From Phycisphaerales bacterium (lineage in GTDB: Bacteria; Planctomycetota; Phycisphaerae; Phycisphaerales; SM1A02), in contig JAJDDB010000003.1 of assembly GCA_029260575.1 (NCBI GenBank), positions 62,001 to 126,000 on the forward strand: 64,000 bases of DNA. Reading direction: 5' to 3'. Under the pieces are notes generated by a model, which was not told where the DNA came from, made no database searches, and saw nothing but the letters and a program-made list of their open reading frames with translations. Made by a program: the position numbers and the translations under genes. Within the stretch, counting starts at the first letter, position 1, and each line of letters begins with the position of its first letter. Of the stretch, positions 52,083 through 59,467 are shown piece after piece.

Positions 52083-53618
52083 CTACTCGCCGACAACGGA
52101 AGACGACGCAGTCTCCTGCGCCTGAGCGCTCAATGCTGGATAATCCGTCTTGCCGTTGCGCGTCTTGGGCAGTTGTTCCAGAATCAGAAATCGCCTCGGC
52201 TGCATATATGGTGACATTGTTTCGCGCGCGTATGCCTGAACCTTATTCCTGATATTTTCGACACTCTCCTTGGCGACAAGCGCTGCCCAGACTTCATCAC
52301 CAAGCATGTCATGTTTCATGCCAAAGACTGCAACTTCACGGACAAGTCCTGATGCGTGAATCAGTTCTTCAACCTCAGCAGGAGACACGCGCACGCCCAT
52401 CGATTTTAGTTGATGATCGCGCCGCCCACGGAAATAGAGAAATCCATCTGCATCGAGCATTCCGTAATCACCGGTGAATAGCACCGGTCTCCCGACCGCG
52501 CCTTGCGGCAGCGTCGGATCGCGTCGAAGTGCTTTTGCTGAGGCTTCAGGATTGTTCCAATAGCCGAGAAACACAAAGTCGCCACGATGGGCAATCTCAC
52601 CTTCCTCGCCGACATCAGCGAGTGACCCGTCATCTCGCACGATGACAATGTCAACACCGGGAATCGGTTTGCCGATTGAATCGGGACGTTCACGAACCAA
52701 TTTCGGATCCAGAAAACTGCTTCGATAGGTTTCTGTCAGGCCGTAATTCAGAAACAGTTGCGCATCTGGAAACAATGACAGCAATTCGTTCAGTACCGGC
52801 CCCGGGATTGTGCCGCCGGTATTCATAAGAATCCGAAATGATCCGATCTTCGATTCTCTGAACGGTGAAAGTCCCTGCAGCAAATACGTGTATAAAGAAG
52901 GAATACCCGCAAGCACAGTCGGTTGGTGTGCATCGATTGCTGCGCAGATAGCAAACGGGTTCGATACCTCCGGCAGCACCTGTGTCACGCCCAGCACAAC
53001 AGTACTCAACAACTGGCCGTATCCATAATCGAATGCCCAGGGCACACCGCACAGAATTCGATCGTCAGCCAGAAGCCCGAGATACTCTCCAACCGAACAG
53101 CAACCTGCAATCAGATTGCCGTGCGACTGCGTCGCGCCTTTCGGCTTGCCGGTTGACCCGGAGGTGAACACGATAGACGCTGGATCGGTTGAAACGATGC
53201 GCGGAGCCTCCATCGCTGACTGTCCGGTGTGCGGAATGTCACTCGGCCGAAGCACGGGTACAGATTGGCTGACATTCGAATCCAGATTCTCAACATTGCT
53301 CAGAATCGCCTTGGGGGACGTCAGCTCCAAAGCATGTTCGACGTGCGGCCAGTGTTCATCAGCAACCATGAGAACCGCAATCCCGCCAAGCGCCCATATG
53401 CCAACGATCGCTGCGGCCATCTCAAGTCCCGGAGTCATCAGGAGCAGGACGCGCGCGCTGACATCGACGTCTTGTGTGTCGCGCAAGGCAATCGAATAAT
53501 CGATAGCTCGATTGCGCAACTCGGCGAATGTGATCGCGCGATCCCCATGCAGCAGCGCGATTCGTTCCGGACCGGTGTTGACGGTCCGATTGAATGCTTC
53601 CCACAGATTCGCAGTCAT
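52083..53618 (-). CDS. AMP-forming acyl/aminoacyl ligase (DltA-like role)
   Basis: A 511-residue ANL-superfamily adenylating enzyme. The phosphate loop is IVFTSGSTGKPKGATQSHGN, LNYGLTETYRSSF is motif A5, TGDYGMLDADGFLYFRGRRD is the hinge region, and the catalytic C-terminal Lys is in PKTRNGKTDYPAL. Enzymes of this type activate a carboxylic or amino acid with ATP and load it on a carrier protein or CoA. The carrier gene in the operon makes thioester loading likely. The family resembles both DltA-type ligases and ligases found with exosortase systems. It is the last gene of the operon, and ATG 53618 overlaps the sulfotransferase stop by 4 bases (ATGA). Confidence 0.88.
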   Translation of the reverse strand: MTANLWEAFNRTVNTGPERIALLHGDRAITFAELRNRAIDYSIALRDTQDVDVSARVLLLMTPGLEMAAAIVGIWALGGIAVLMVADEHWPHVEHALELTSPKAILSNVENLDSNVSQSVPVLRPSDIPHTGQSAMEAPRIVSTDPASIVFTSGSTGKPKGATQSHGNLIAGCCSVGEYLGLLADDRILCGVPWAFDYGYGQLLSTVVLGVTQVLPEVSNPFAICAAIDAHQPTVLAGIPSLYTYLLQGLSPFRESKIGSFRILMNTGGTIPGPVLNELLSLFPDAQLFLNYGLTETYRSSFLDPKLVRERPDSIGKPIPGVDIVIVRDDGSLADVGEEGEIAHRGDFVFLGYWNNPEASAKALRRDPTLPQGAVGRPVLFTGDYGMLDADGFLYFRGRRDHQLKSMGVRVSPAEVEELIHASGLVREVAVFGMKHDMLGDEVWAALVAKESVENIRNKVQAYARETMSPYMQPRRFLILEQLPKTRNGKTDYPALSAQAQETASSSVVGE

Positions 53619-54559
53619 TTCGAATCGCTCTTGCCCATCTGCATTGACATCTTCGCAACCATTCGACTGAGTTCTTCTTGCCGCTTGGAGTCCGCAGCAC
53701 GTTCTCCAGCACCACGAACCTCGACCGTTTCATATCCCAGCAACTCTAGCGTGGGATTAGTGATCTGCGCCAGCCGGTCAATGACATCAGTTGGAAGATT
53801 TTTCCATTGATCGACGCTGCCCGACTCAATCGAACGAGTCTTATACGTCTTCCAGTCACCAAGCCCTGCGCTGTCCGTGGCACTGAGCGCGCAACGGAGC
53901 ACCTCGTCAACATCAACCGGCCTGTCGAGAAACGCAAAGATCCGGCTAAGCACATCCTCCGGCGCAACGACAAGATCTTCGTACTTGAATAGTGCGCAAT
54001 CCGCACGATTGGTCTCCATAAACGTGTTCAAACGCTGGTTCACATTCACCCACGCGTGGGCAAACGCCTCCAGCGGCGCTGGATACCGCTTCACGTATTC
54101 GTGCAGCTCCGGAAGATACATCCCCATCTTATCTGTAAGTTGCTTGGTCGAGCAGCACACATCCAATCCATGACGAGTCAGACAGATGAACCGACAGTGC
54201 CCGGCACAGATTCGTTCGATCGCATCGAGGTGAAATGTATCGAACGCTGTTTTCTCTGCCCAGATGCTCTTGCCTGAACGATCGCGAATGTCTCTGAAGA
54301 ACGAAAACACAAACTCACGCAGCCGTTGAAGTATTGTCGTCTCGTCCAAACCACTGAAATCGAGACCCGGTACGACGCCGACACTGAGATTGCCCGCAAA
54401 TCGATGCTCTTCAAGAAACCTCGATGCAGCGTTCAGTAGATTCGTTTCCGGCGGACAGTGAATGTCCGGATGCGCATTCAACAGCCGTCGCAACAACGTC
54501 GTACCGCTGCGCGGCGCGCCAAGTACGACAATGCCTTCGTACGCCCATTGTTCAGACAT
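53615..54559 (-). CDS. Sulfotransferase within the Dlt-like operon
   Basis: A 314-residue PAPS-dependent sulfotransferase. The phosphosulfate loop is GIVVLGAPRSGTTLLRRLL and the 3'-phosphate motif is CRFICLTRHGLDVCCS; LFKYEDLVVAPEDVLSRIFA is the conserved C-terminal element. It lacks the TPRs of the sulfotransferase at 1195. No signal peptide or membrane helix is present, so it acts in the cytoplasm. Its start ATG 54559 overlaps the decarboxylase stop by 8 bases and its stop overlaps the ligase start by 4, so it is translationally coupled to both. It probably sulfates the group being built or the acceptor precursor. Confidence 0.87.
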   Translation of the reverse strand: MSEQWAYEGIVVLGAPRSGTTLLRRLLNAHPDIHCPPETNLLNAASRFLEEHRFAGNLSVGVVPGLDFSGLDETTILQRLREFVFSFFRDIRDRSGKSIWAEKTAFDTFHLDAIERICAGHCRFICLTRHGLDVCCSTKQLTDKMGMYLPELHEYVKRYPAPLEAFAHAWVNVNQRLNTFMETNRADCALFKYEDLVVAPEDVLSRIFAFLDRPVDVDEVLRCALSATDSAGLGDWKTYKTRSIESGSVDQWKNLPTDVIDRLAQITNPTLELLGYETVEVRGAGERAADSKRQEELSRMVAKMSMQMGKSDSK

Positions 54560-55820
54560 GTTGAGTCTCGTGCATCCAGACATCACGCATCGGTTCGGTC
54601 ACATCAACGCATTGAACGTTCAAGCCATCAACGGTGACCAGTACTTCTCGCGGAATCGGTTGGCTGATGAAACGAATCGGACTCGATGACATTCCATACG
54701 CGCCTGAAGAACCGATTGCGATCGCATCACCACGTGAAAGTTTCGGTAACTCGAGGTCATCTGCGAGTGTGTCGATCGTCGTGCATAAAGGGCCGGTCAA
54801 CATGTACGTCTCGCGTGCTGCGTTCATATCACCATCGATGTTCCAGATCGGCCAGTTGCGCCGAATGATTGTGCCCATCATTCCCCACGCTGCAAGGTGC
54901 CCGTTGAAACCCGTATCAAGCAAACGAATGTTTTTTCCTCGGCTGCGTTTTTGAGCGATGACAGACGAAACGAGATATCCCTCCGGCCCGATCAGATACC
55001 GCCCCATCTCCAGCATGCACTTGGCGTCCGCCAATCGGTCGTTGCGCCGCATGTCATCAATCAATGGATTGATCAGCCGTGCAACTTGCGCAAGATCAAG
55101 CGTGTCATCACCGTCGTGATAGGGAATTCCGAAACCGGAACCGAAAATCAACTTGTGCGGGTGAATGTCCGCCGCTTCGGAAAATCGAGTGAATAAATCG
55201 ATGAAGATCGAGAAATTCTCCGCCAGAGCTTCGGCATTCAGACAGTTTGTTCCCGAGTAGATGTGAAAGCCTCGCAGCGCCAGGTTCGGCCAGGTATCGA
55301 GCTGGCCGAGCACTGTTGGCATGTCCTCTTCATCAATACCGAACTGACTTGGCTTGCCGGCCATATTCACGCCGAAATGCCGCGGCGCTGTGGCCGGGTT
55401 GATGCGCAGAAATATCGGCATCGTCACACCGGAGGCCGAAGCAAGTTCATTGAGCATATCAAGCTCATTTGGCGACTCGACGACCATCTCGCCGCATCCT
55501 ACTCGCACAGCAAGTTCCAACTCTTCTCGACTTTTCGCCGGCCCGGAGAATGTTACACGATCTGCTGGATGCCCCGCATCAAGCGCCCGCTGCAGTTCAC
55601 CGCCGGACGACACATCGAGAGTGTCCACGTGCGATGAAAAGCGCTTCAGCAATTCGCGATTAGGATTGCTCTTCACTGCATAACTGATGCCGAATCGACC
55701 GTCGAACGCATCGCGCACCCGGGCGATATTACTGAGCATTCGATCCAGAAAGTAGACGTAGCTCGGCGTGCCGAACTCGGTCCTGACCTGACGCAGAACT
55801 GATTGTATCTGTGCATTCAT
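54552..55820 (-). CDS. Fold-III PLP decarboxylase (Orn/Lys/DAP type)
   Basis: A 422-residue enzyme of the alanine racemase-like fold. The PLP Lys is in GISYAVKSNPNREL, and other landmarks are TLDVSSGGELQRALDAG, FHIYSGTNCLNAEA, FGSGFGIPYHDGDD and the C-terminal catalytic Cys in GPLCTTIDTLADDL. Family members are diaminopimelate, ornithine, lysine, arginine and carboxynorspermidine decarboxylases. The sequence recalls the decarboxylases that accompany exosortase systems. A diacid substrate would leave a carboxyl for the ligase to activate. It lies 5 bases after the carrier-protein gene and is coupled to the sulfotransferase gene. Confidence 0.9.
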   Translation of the reverse strand: MNAQIQSVLRQVRTEFGTPSYVYFLDRMLSNIARVRDAFDGRFGISYAVKSNPNRELLKRFSSHVDTLDVSSGGELQRALDAGHPADRVTFSGPAKSREELELAVRVGCGEMVVESPNELDMLNELASASGVTMPIFLRINPATAPRHFGVNMAGKPSQFGIDEEDMPTVLGQLDTWPNLALRGFHIYSGTNCLNAEALAENFSIFIDLFTRFSEAADIHPHKLIFGSGFGIPYHDGDDTLDLAQVARLINPLIDDMRRNDRLADAKCMLEMGRYLIGPEGYLVSSVIAQKRSRGKNIRLLDTGFNGHLAAWGMMGTIIRRNWPIWNIDGDMNAARETYMLTGPLCTTIDTLADDLELPKLSRGDAIAIGSSGAYGMSSSPIRFISQPIPREVLVTVDGLNVQCVDVTEPMRDVWMHETQHV

Positions 55821-55825
55821 AGCGA

Positions 55826-56077
55826 TCAGTTCGATCCGTTCTGTTTGCGGTCGACGTACGTCAGTATTCGGTCAATACTGTCCATATTGTCAAGGTTGAC
55901 TTCAACTGGACTCACGCGGAACGAGCATTGTTTCTCGATGAAAGTAATCAACGTCACCAGCGCGAATGAATCAATGATTCCCGAGCTGAACAACTCGGTC
56001 TCACGGCTGATGTCTGCGGTGTCCACGCCCAATTCCGTATCCAGGAACTGGACCAATTCGTCATGCGTTAAGGCCAT
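55826..56077 (-). CDS. Acyl carrier protein (DltC-like role)
   Basis: An 83-residue carrier protein. The phosphopantetheine Ser is in LFSSGIIDSFALVTLITFIE, and the four-helix pattern is normal. It is acidic except for the C-terminus (DRILTYVDRKQNGSN). ATG 56077 has GGAG 9 bases upstream; the frame upstream to 56158 is not protein-like. The gene stands between the MBOAT and decarboxylase genes. It would hold the activated acyl or aminoacyl group as a thioester for the MBOAT protein. Confidence 0.92.
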   Translation of the reverse strand: MALTHDELVQFLDTELGVDTADISRETELFSSGIIDSFALVTLITFIEKQCSFRVSPVEVNLDNMDSIDRILTYVDRKQNGSN

Positions 56078-56170
56078 CGTGCCAGTCTCCAGAGCGCCTG
56101 AATGCGCTTTCCCCAAGTACAAGGTGCATGATAGCGGTCTGCTGCAGGGGTGACACACCGCTGGCTCGGA

Positions 56171-57397
56171 TCACCACTCCGGAAGGTTGATTGTCGCCAG
56201 CTTTGCAAGCATCCGAAGAGCGTCGTAACCATTTCCATCAGGATAATTCGAGGTGAGCGCGGCCCCGATAGAGACGACCACGAAGGTCAGTCCGATCGCC
56301 GGAACGCGAACCCAGAATCGATCGGTCGAACGCCACTTCCGCTTCCGTCGGAATTTCAGCCACTGCAGGTACATGGTCACCAGCGTGGCATGATAAAGCC
56401 CCCACATCACCCAGACCGTTGAACCCGCATGCCAGAGTCCCATCACAAGAAACGTGCTGTAAACAGCGACATACGGATTTCGAGTCAAACCAATCATCGG
56501 CAGATACACATACGCCTGGCACCACCCTGCAAGAGTCATATGCCATCGCTTCCAGAACTCGCCAATGTTTGACGCCAGGATCGGCCAGTTAAAATTCTCC
56601 ATGATCCGGATGCCGAACAATCGCGACACACCAATAGCGATGTCCGAGTAGGCCGAAAAATCCATGTACGCAATGAGATACGTCAGAATACAGTACCCCC
56701 ACATTGCGTATGTGGGCAGCTCGTCAAGTCGTGCGAGCACTGCGTCGGCTGTCGTATAGCTTTGTAATTGCGGCCGCAGAATCATCTTGGCGATGACGAA
56801 CTGTTTGATCAGGCCACTCATGATTCGCATCACACCTTCGGCGGTCATCTGCGCCGACCAGTGCGACTCTAAGTTGTTCTGAAAGTGGTCGTACCGCTCG
56901 ATCGGGCCGGCGGTAAAGACCGGAAACAGGAACATGTAGCATGCAAACTGCTGCAGTGATCGCTGTTTGATATTTCCGCGACCAACTTCAACCGCGTAGT
57001 GAATGAGTTTGAACGTGTAGTAACTGATGCCCATCGGCAACGCGATACGCAGCGCCAGACTATCGCCCGCAAGTACCTGCAACACCGGTGCGACATACTT
57101 GAAACAGATCAAAACAAAAAGCACACACAGAATCAGAACTGGCGTAATCCATTTCACTTTCTTCGGATTTGCGACAACCTTCGGCGCCAGCCAATAGAAC
57201 AATGCCACCCATACCGTCAGCATCGGAATGACAAATGCGTTGCCTACCCCTGAATCCACATACAGATGAACCGTGAACCAGAAGACGTACAACCACGATA
57301 CAACGGCCAACAGGCCGTAGCGGATCGCCCGAGGCGTCAGCCAGAACAGCAGCAGCGATCCCGCAACCACAATCCAGAATGTCCCTGTTTGAATCAT
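56171..57397 (-). CDS. MBOAT-family membrane O-acyltransferase (DltB/AlgI-like)
   Basis: A 408-residue protein with about ten helices. Conserved parts are PMGISYYTFKLIHYAVEVGR, FPVFTAGPIERYDHFQNNLE, IGEFWKRWHMTLAGW and the catalytic-site pattern GLWHAGSTVWVMWGLYHA with two His. Family members such as DltB take an acyl group from a cytoplasmic carrier and pass it across the membrane to an extracellular acceptor. The usual WHG is WHA here. It lies 18 bases after the microprotein gene and before the carrier gene. Confidence 0.93.
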   Translation of the reverse strand: MIQTGTFWIVVAGSLLLFWLTPRAIRYGLLAVVSWLYVFWFTVHLYVDSGVGNAFVIPMLTVWVALFYWLAPKVVANPKKVKWITPVLILCVLFVLICFKYVAPVLQVLAGDSLALRIALPMGISYYTFKLIHYAVEVGRGNIKQRSLQQFACYMFLFPVFTAGPIERYDHFQNNLESHWSAQMTAEGVMRIMSGLIKQFVIAKMILRPQLQSYTTADAVLARLDELPTYAMWGYCILTYLIAYMDFSAYSDIAIGVSRLFGIRIMENFNWPILASNIGEFWKRWHMTLAGWCQAYVYLPMIGLTRNPYVAVYSTFLVMGLWHAGSTVWVMWGLYHATLVTMYLQWLKFRRKRKWRSTDRFWVRVPAIGLTFVVVSIGAALTSNYPDGNGYDALRMLAKLATINLPEW

Positions 57398-57415
57398 TGG
57401 CGCCGGCCGAAGAGC

Positions 57416-57544
57416 TCAGAATCCCTGATATCGAAAAACCGTCGAACCTGTACTGACACCTATCAGATTGACCAACGCAATAAATAACAGGATACCCATG
57501 ACAACTGCCTGTGTGAGCACGCCAAGTATTCGTGCATACTTCAT
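57416..57544 (-). CDS. DltX-like 42-residue membrane microprotein
   Basis: ATG 57544 to TGA 57416 encodes MKYARILGVLTQAVVMGILL, then FIALVNLIGVSTG, ending STVFRYQGF. It has a short basic N-terminus, one transmembrane helix (about residues 8-30) and a C-terminal FxYxxF (FRYQGF). DltX proteins of teichoic-acid D-alanylation are of this size and end in the same pattern (FIYNEF type), and their Tyr is reported to carry the acyl group between DltB and DltD. The position between the DltD-like and DltB-like genes supports the match. The ribosome site is weak (GGTGA). It is too short for routine gene calling. Confidence 0.8.
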   Translation of the reverse strand: MKYARILGVLTQAVVMGILLFIALVNLIGVSTGSTVFRYQGF

Positions 57545-57622
57545 GCTTTCACCATGTACTGCAGAACCATCTGCGCGGTGGCTCGGAGACGGCATGCACC
57601 TGGCACAACAACCCGCCGTGTA

Positions 57623-58723
57623 TCAACGCGATTCATTGTCTGTCTCCAGAAGTACCGCAGCCAGGTGATCGGTCAGGACGTTTGCGAAACGCCTGCGAGC
57701 ATCGGGACTGTTGACGTGAACCGCATCGTCAAACTCATCTCGAGTGAGTGATGCGGTCTCGCCGATATTCAAATATTCGACATTATGCTGCACGGCAAAG
57801 TTTCGTATGTCAGTGTCATATTCCATTCGAATTGCCTCAGGCAGAAGTTCAGCCGCGCGAGGATTCGTGACACCGTTCAGCAGCACAACATTCGCACCTC
57901 TGCTGCGCGCTCGTTCGACAAGTCGCTGCATTGTTCCGTAATTCGGCTCTTTGAATTGAGCATACTGACTTCGATAGCGCAGCCATTCAGCAATATAGTT
58001 TGACCATTTTGCTTCGGGCAATGGTTTGCGATGCACATTATGTCGCGCAACCGTCACCGGCCCGGAAATCAGATTCCGAAGTGCGGTTACGCGCGCGAGG
58101 AAAAACCCAACGTGATCGATGCTGTATACGCCCGTTCGACGGGGAACTTCCAGTCCAGCAGCGTGAAGCTCTTCGTCAAATGCCTGACTCGTGAATCCAA
58201 GACGCGGGTGGTCCGCAAGTTCCTCAAGTCGTGAACGCGGCTGGCTCAGGTGAAACATGCTTGTTCCAACGACATAGATCACGCGACGCTCGACATTAAG
58301 AAAGTCGATCGTGGCCAACTCTTCCCAGATCGTTGTTCCGCCGGCTGTCAGATCAACGACGTCTACGCGATATCCCGTTTTCTCATGAAGCATGTCTGCG
58401 ATGACATCCTCCGTTGGTATCGCATGCTGAATCGAGGACGCACCGAGTATGACCACCAGCGGTTCACTCGACAGTTCCTGACGCAACTGAAGCGCCCTGC
58501 CGGTCAAGTATCCATACTGGTCGCGGGAATCGACCATGATCATGGCTGGACCTGCCCGGGCAATCAGATCAGGCTGCAGCAGCAGTAACGAAGTTACAAA
58601 CAGACTGAGCGTCACTAGCAACGCCCCCGCCGCCCCGGCAACACTTGGTCGGCTTACAGATCGCCAGTACGTCGCAGCGAACGCATTTACAGCCGAAGGT
58701 CTGGATGGTGACTCACGAACCAA
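57623..58723 (-). CDS. DltD-like SGNH-fold membrane-anchored protein
   Basis: A 366-residue protein with one N-terminal helix (AAGALLVTLSLFVTSLLLLQ) and an extracellular SGNH/GDSL-type domain. The nucleophile Ser is in VVILGASSIQHAIP, GGTTIWEELA may supply an oxyanion residue, and the C-terminal DDAVHVN gives the Asp-x-x-His of the triad. DltD has this layout and places the acyl group on the polymer. No in-frame ATG exists before the helix; the start is TTG 58723, with TGAGG upstream. It is the first gene of the seven-gene operon. Sequence similarity to true DltD is not obvious, so the match is by fold and neighbours. Confidence 0.82.
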   Translation of the reverse strand: MVRESPSRPSAVNAFAATYWRSVSRPSVAGAAGALLVTLSLFVTSLLLLQPDLIARAGPAMIMVDSRDQYGYLTGRALQLRQELSSEPLVVILGASSIQHAIPTEDVIADMLHEKTGYRVDVVDLTAGGTTIWEELATIDFLNVERRVIYVVGTSMFHLSQPRSRLEELADHPRLGFTSQAFDEELHAAGLEVPRRTGVYSIDHVGFFLARVTALRNLISGPVTVARHNVHRKPLPEAKWSNYIAEWLRYRSQYAQFKEPNYGTMQRLVERARSRGANVVLLNGVTNPRAAELLPEAIRMEYDTDIRNFAVQHNVEYLNIGETASLTRDEFDDAVHVNSPDARRRFANVLTDHLAAVLLETDNESR

Positions 58724-58842
58724 AGTGGCGGCTGTACCTCAAGAAATGTACTGCATTCTACAAAAAGATCCGACGCATACTTCGTCATGCATGCGCTGCT
58801 CTCAACGAACTCTTAAGCACCACACTGCTCGCAAGATGATGC

Positions 58843-59394
58843 TCACCCCTCAAGATCGGTTCGCACCGGCGTCGAGCCGACAGATTTTGTCCCCTCCGGC
58901 TTCTCGATTTCAATCCACCACTGCGCATCGACCGGCAACGGATTCGGCGCGATTGCATGAACGTCATAGTCGTCATGCGATGGCGCATACGTGCCAAGCC
59001 CGACCATGGACATCGTTCGATCTTCACCGCCGATCCATGCACGAATCGTCGTTGCACCGCTGTCCGAATACGGCAGTTTCACGACGAGATGTCCTTCTTT
59101 GCCGGCTTCCACCGCTCCGTGCCCCTGCGCAAGTTCTACCTCCATGTCGTCAATCGTGATACTGCCCAGCGACACTTCATCGTGAGCATGTCCGCCTCCA
59201 TTTTTCGCAACATCGTCGCCGTCGGCATCATCATGATCCGCATGCGTTGATCCAGCATCGTGCATATGCACATCACCAGAAGGCGAAACGTCATTGGTCG
59301 ACGTTGACTCCGGCTCTTCCGTCTTTGTGCATCCATACAGCAGTGCAATGGTCACAACTGAGACCGCAAGTGCGAGTGTTTTGAATACATGCAT
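58843..59394 (-). CDS. His-rich lipoprotein of the RND metal efflux cluster
   Basis: A 183-residue lipoprotein: MHVFKTLALAVSVVTIALLY then GC. A His/Asp-rich linker (HMHDAGSTHADHDDADGDD, GGGHAHDE) probably binds metal. The following domain (VELAQGHGAVEAGKEGHLVV, TTIRAWIGGEDRTMSMVGLG) is a small beta domain often seen encoded beside CzcA-like pumps. ATG 59394 is the natural start. It lies 73 bases after the pump gene on the same strand. A periplasmic metal-binding accessory is the likely role. Confidence 0.8.
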   Translation of the reverse strand: MHVFKTLALAVSVVTIALLYGCTKTEEPESTSTNDVSPSGDVHMHDAGSTHADHDDADGDDVAKNGGGHAHDEVSLGSITIDDMEVELAQGHGAVEAGKEGHLVVKLPYSDSGATTIRAWIGGEDRTMSMVGLGTYAPSHDDYDVHAIAPNPLPVDAQWWIEIEKPEGTKSVGSTPVRTDLEG

Positions 59395-59467
59395 GTTTTA
59401 ATCTCCTGACTGATTCGAGTCTGTAAGTGTATTGAAAGATGCCCGGCTGAGAATTTCATTGCGATTC

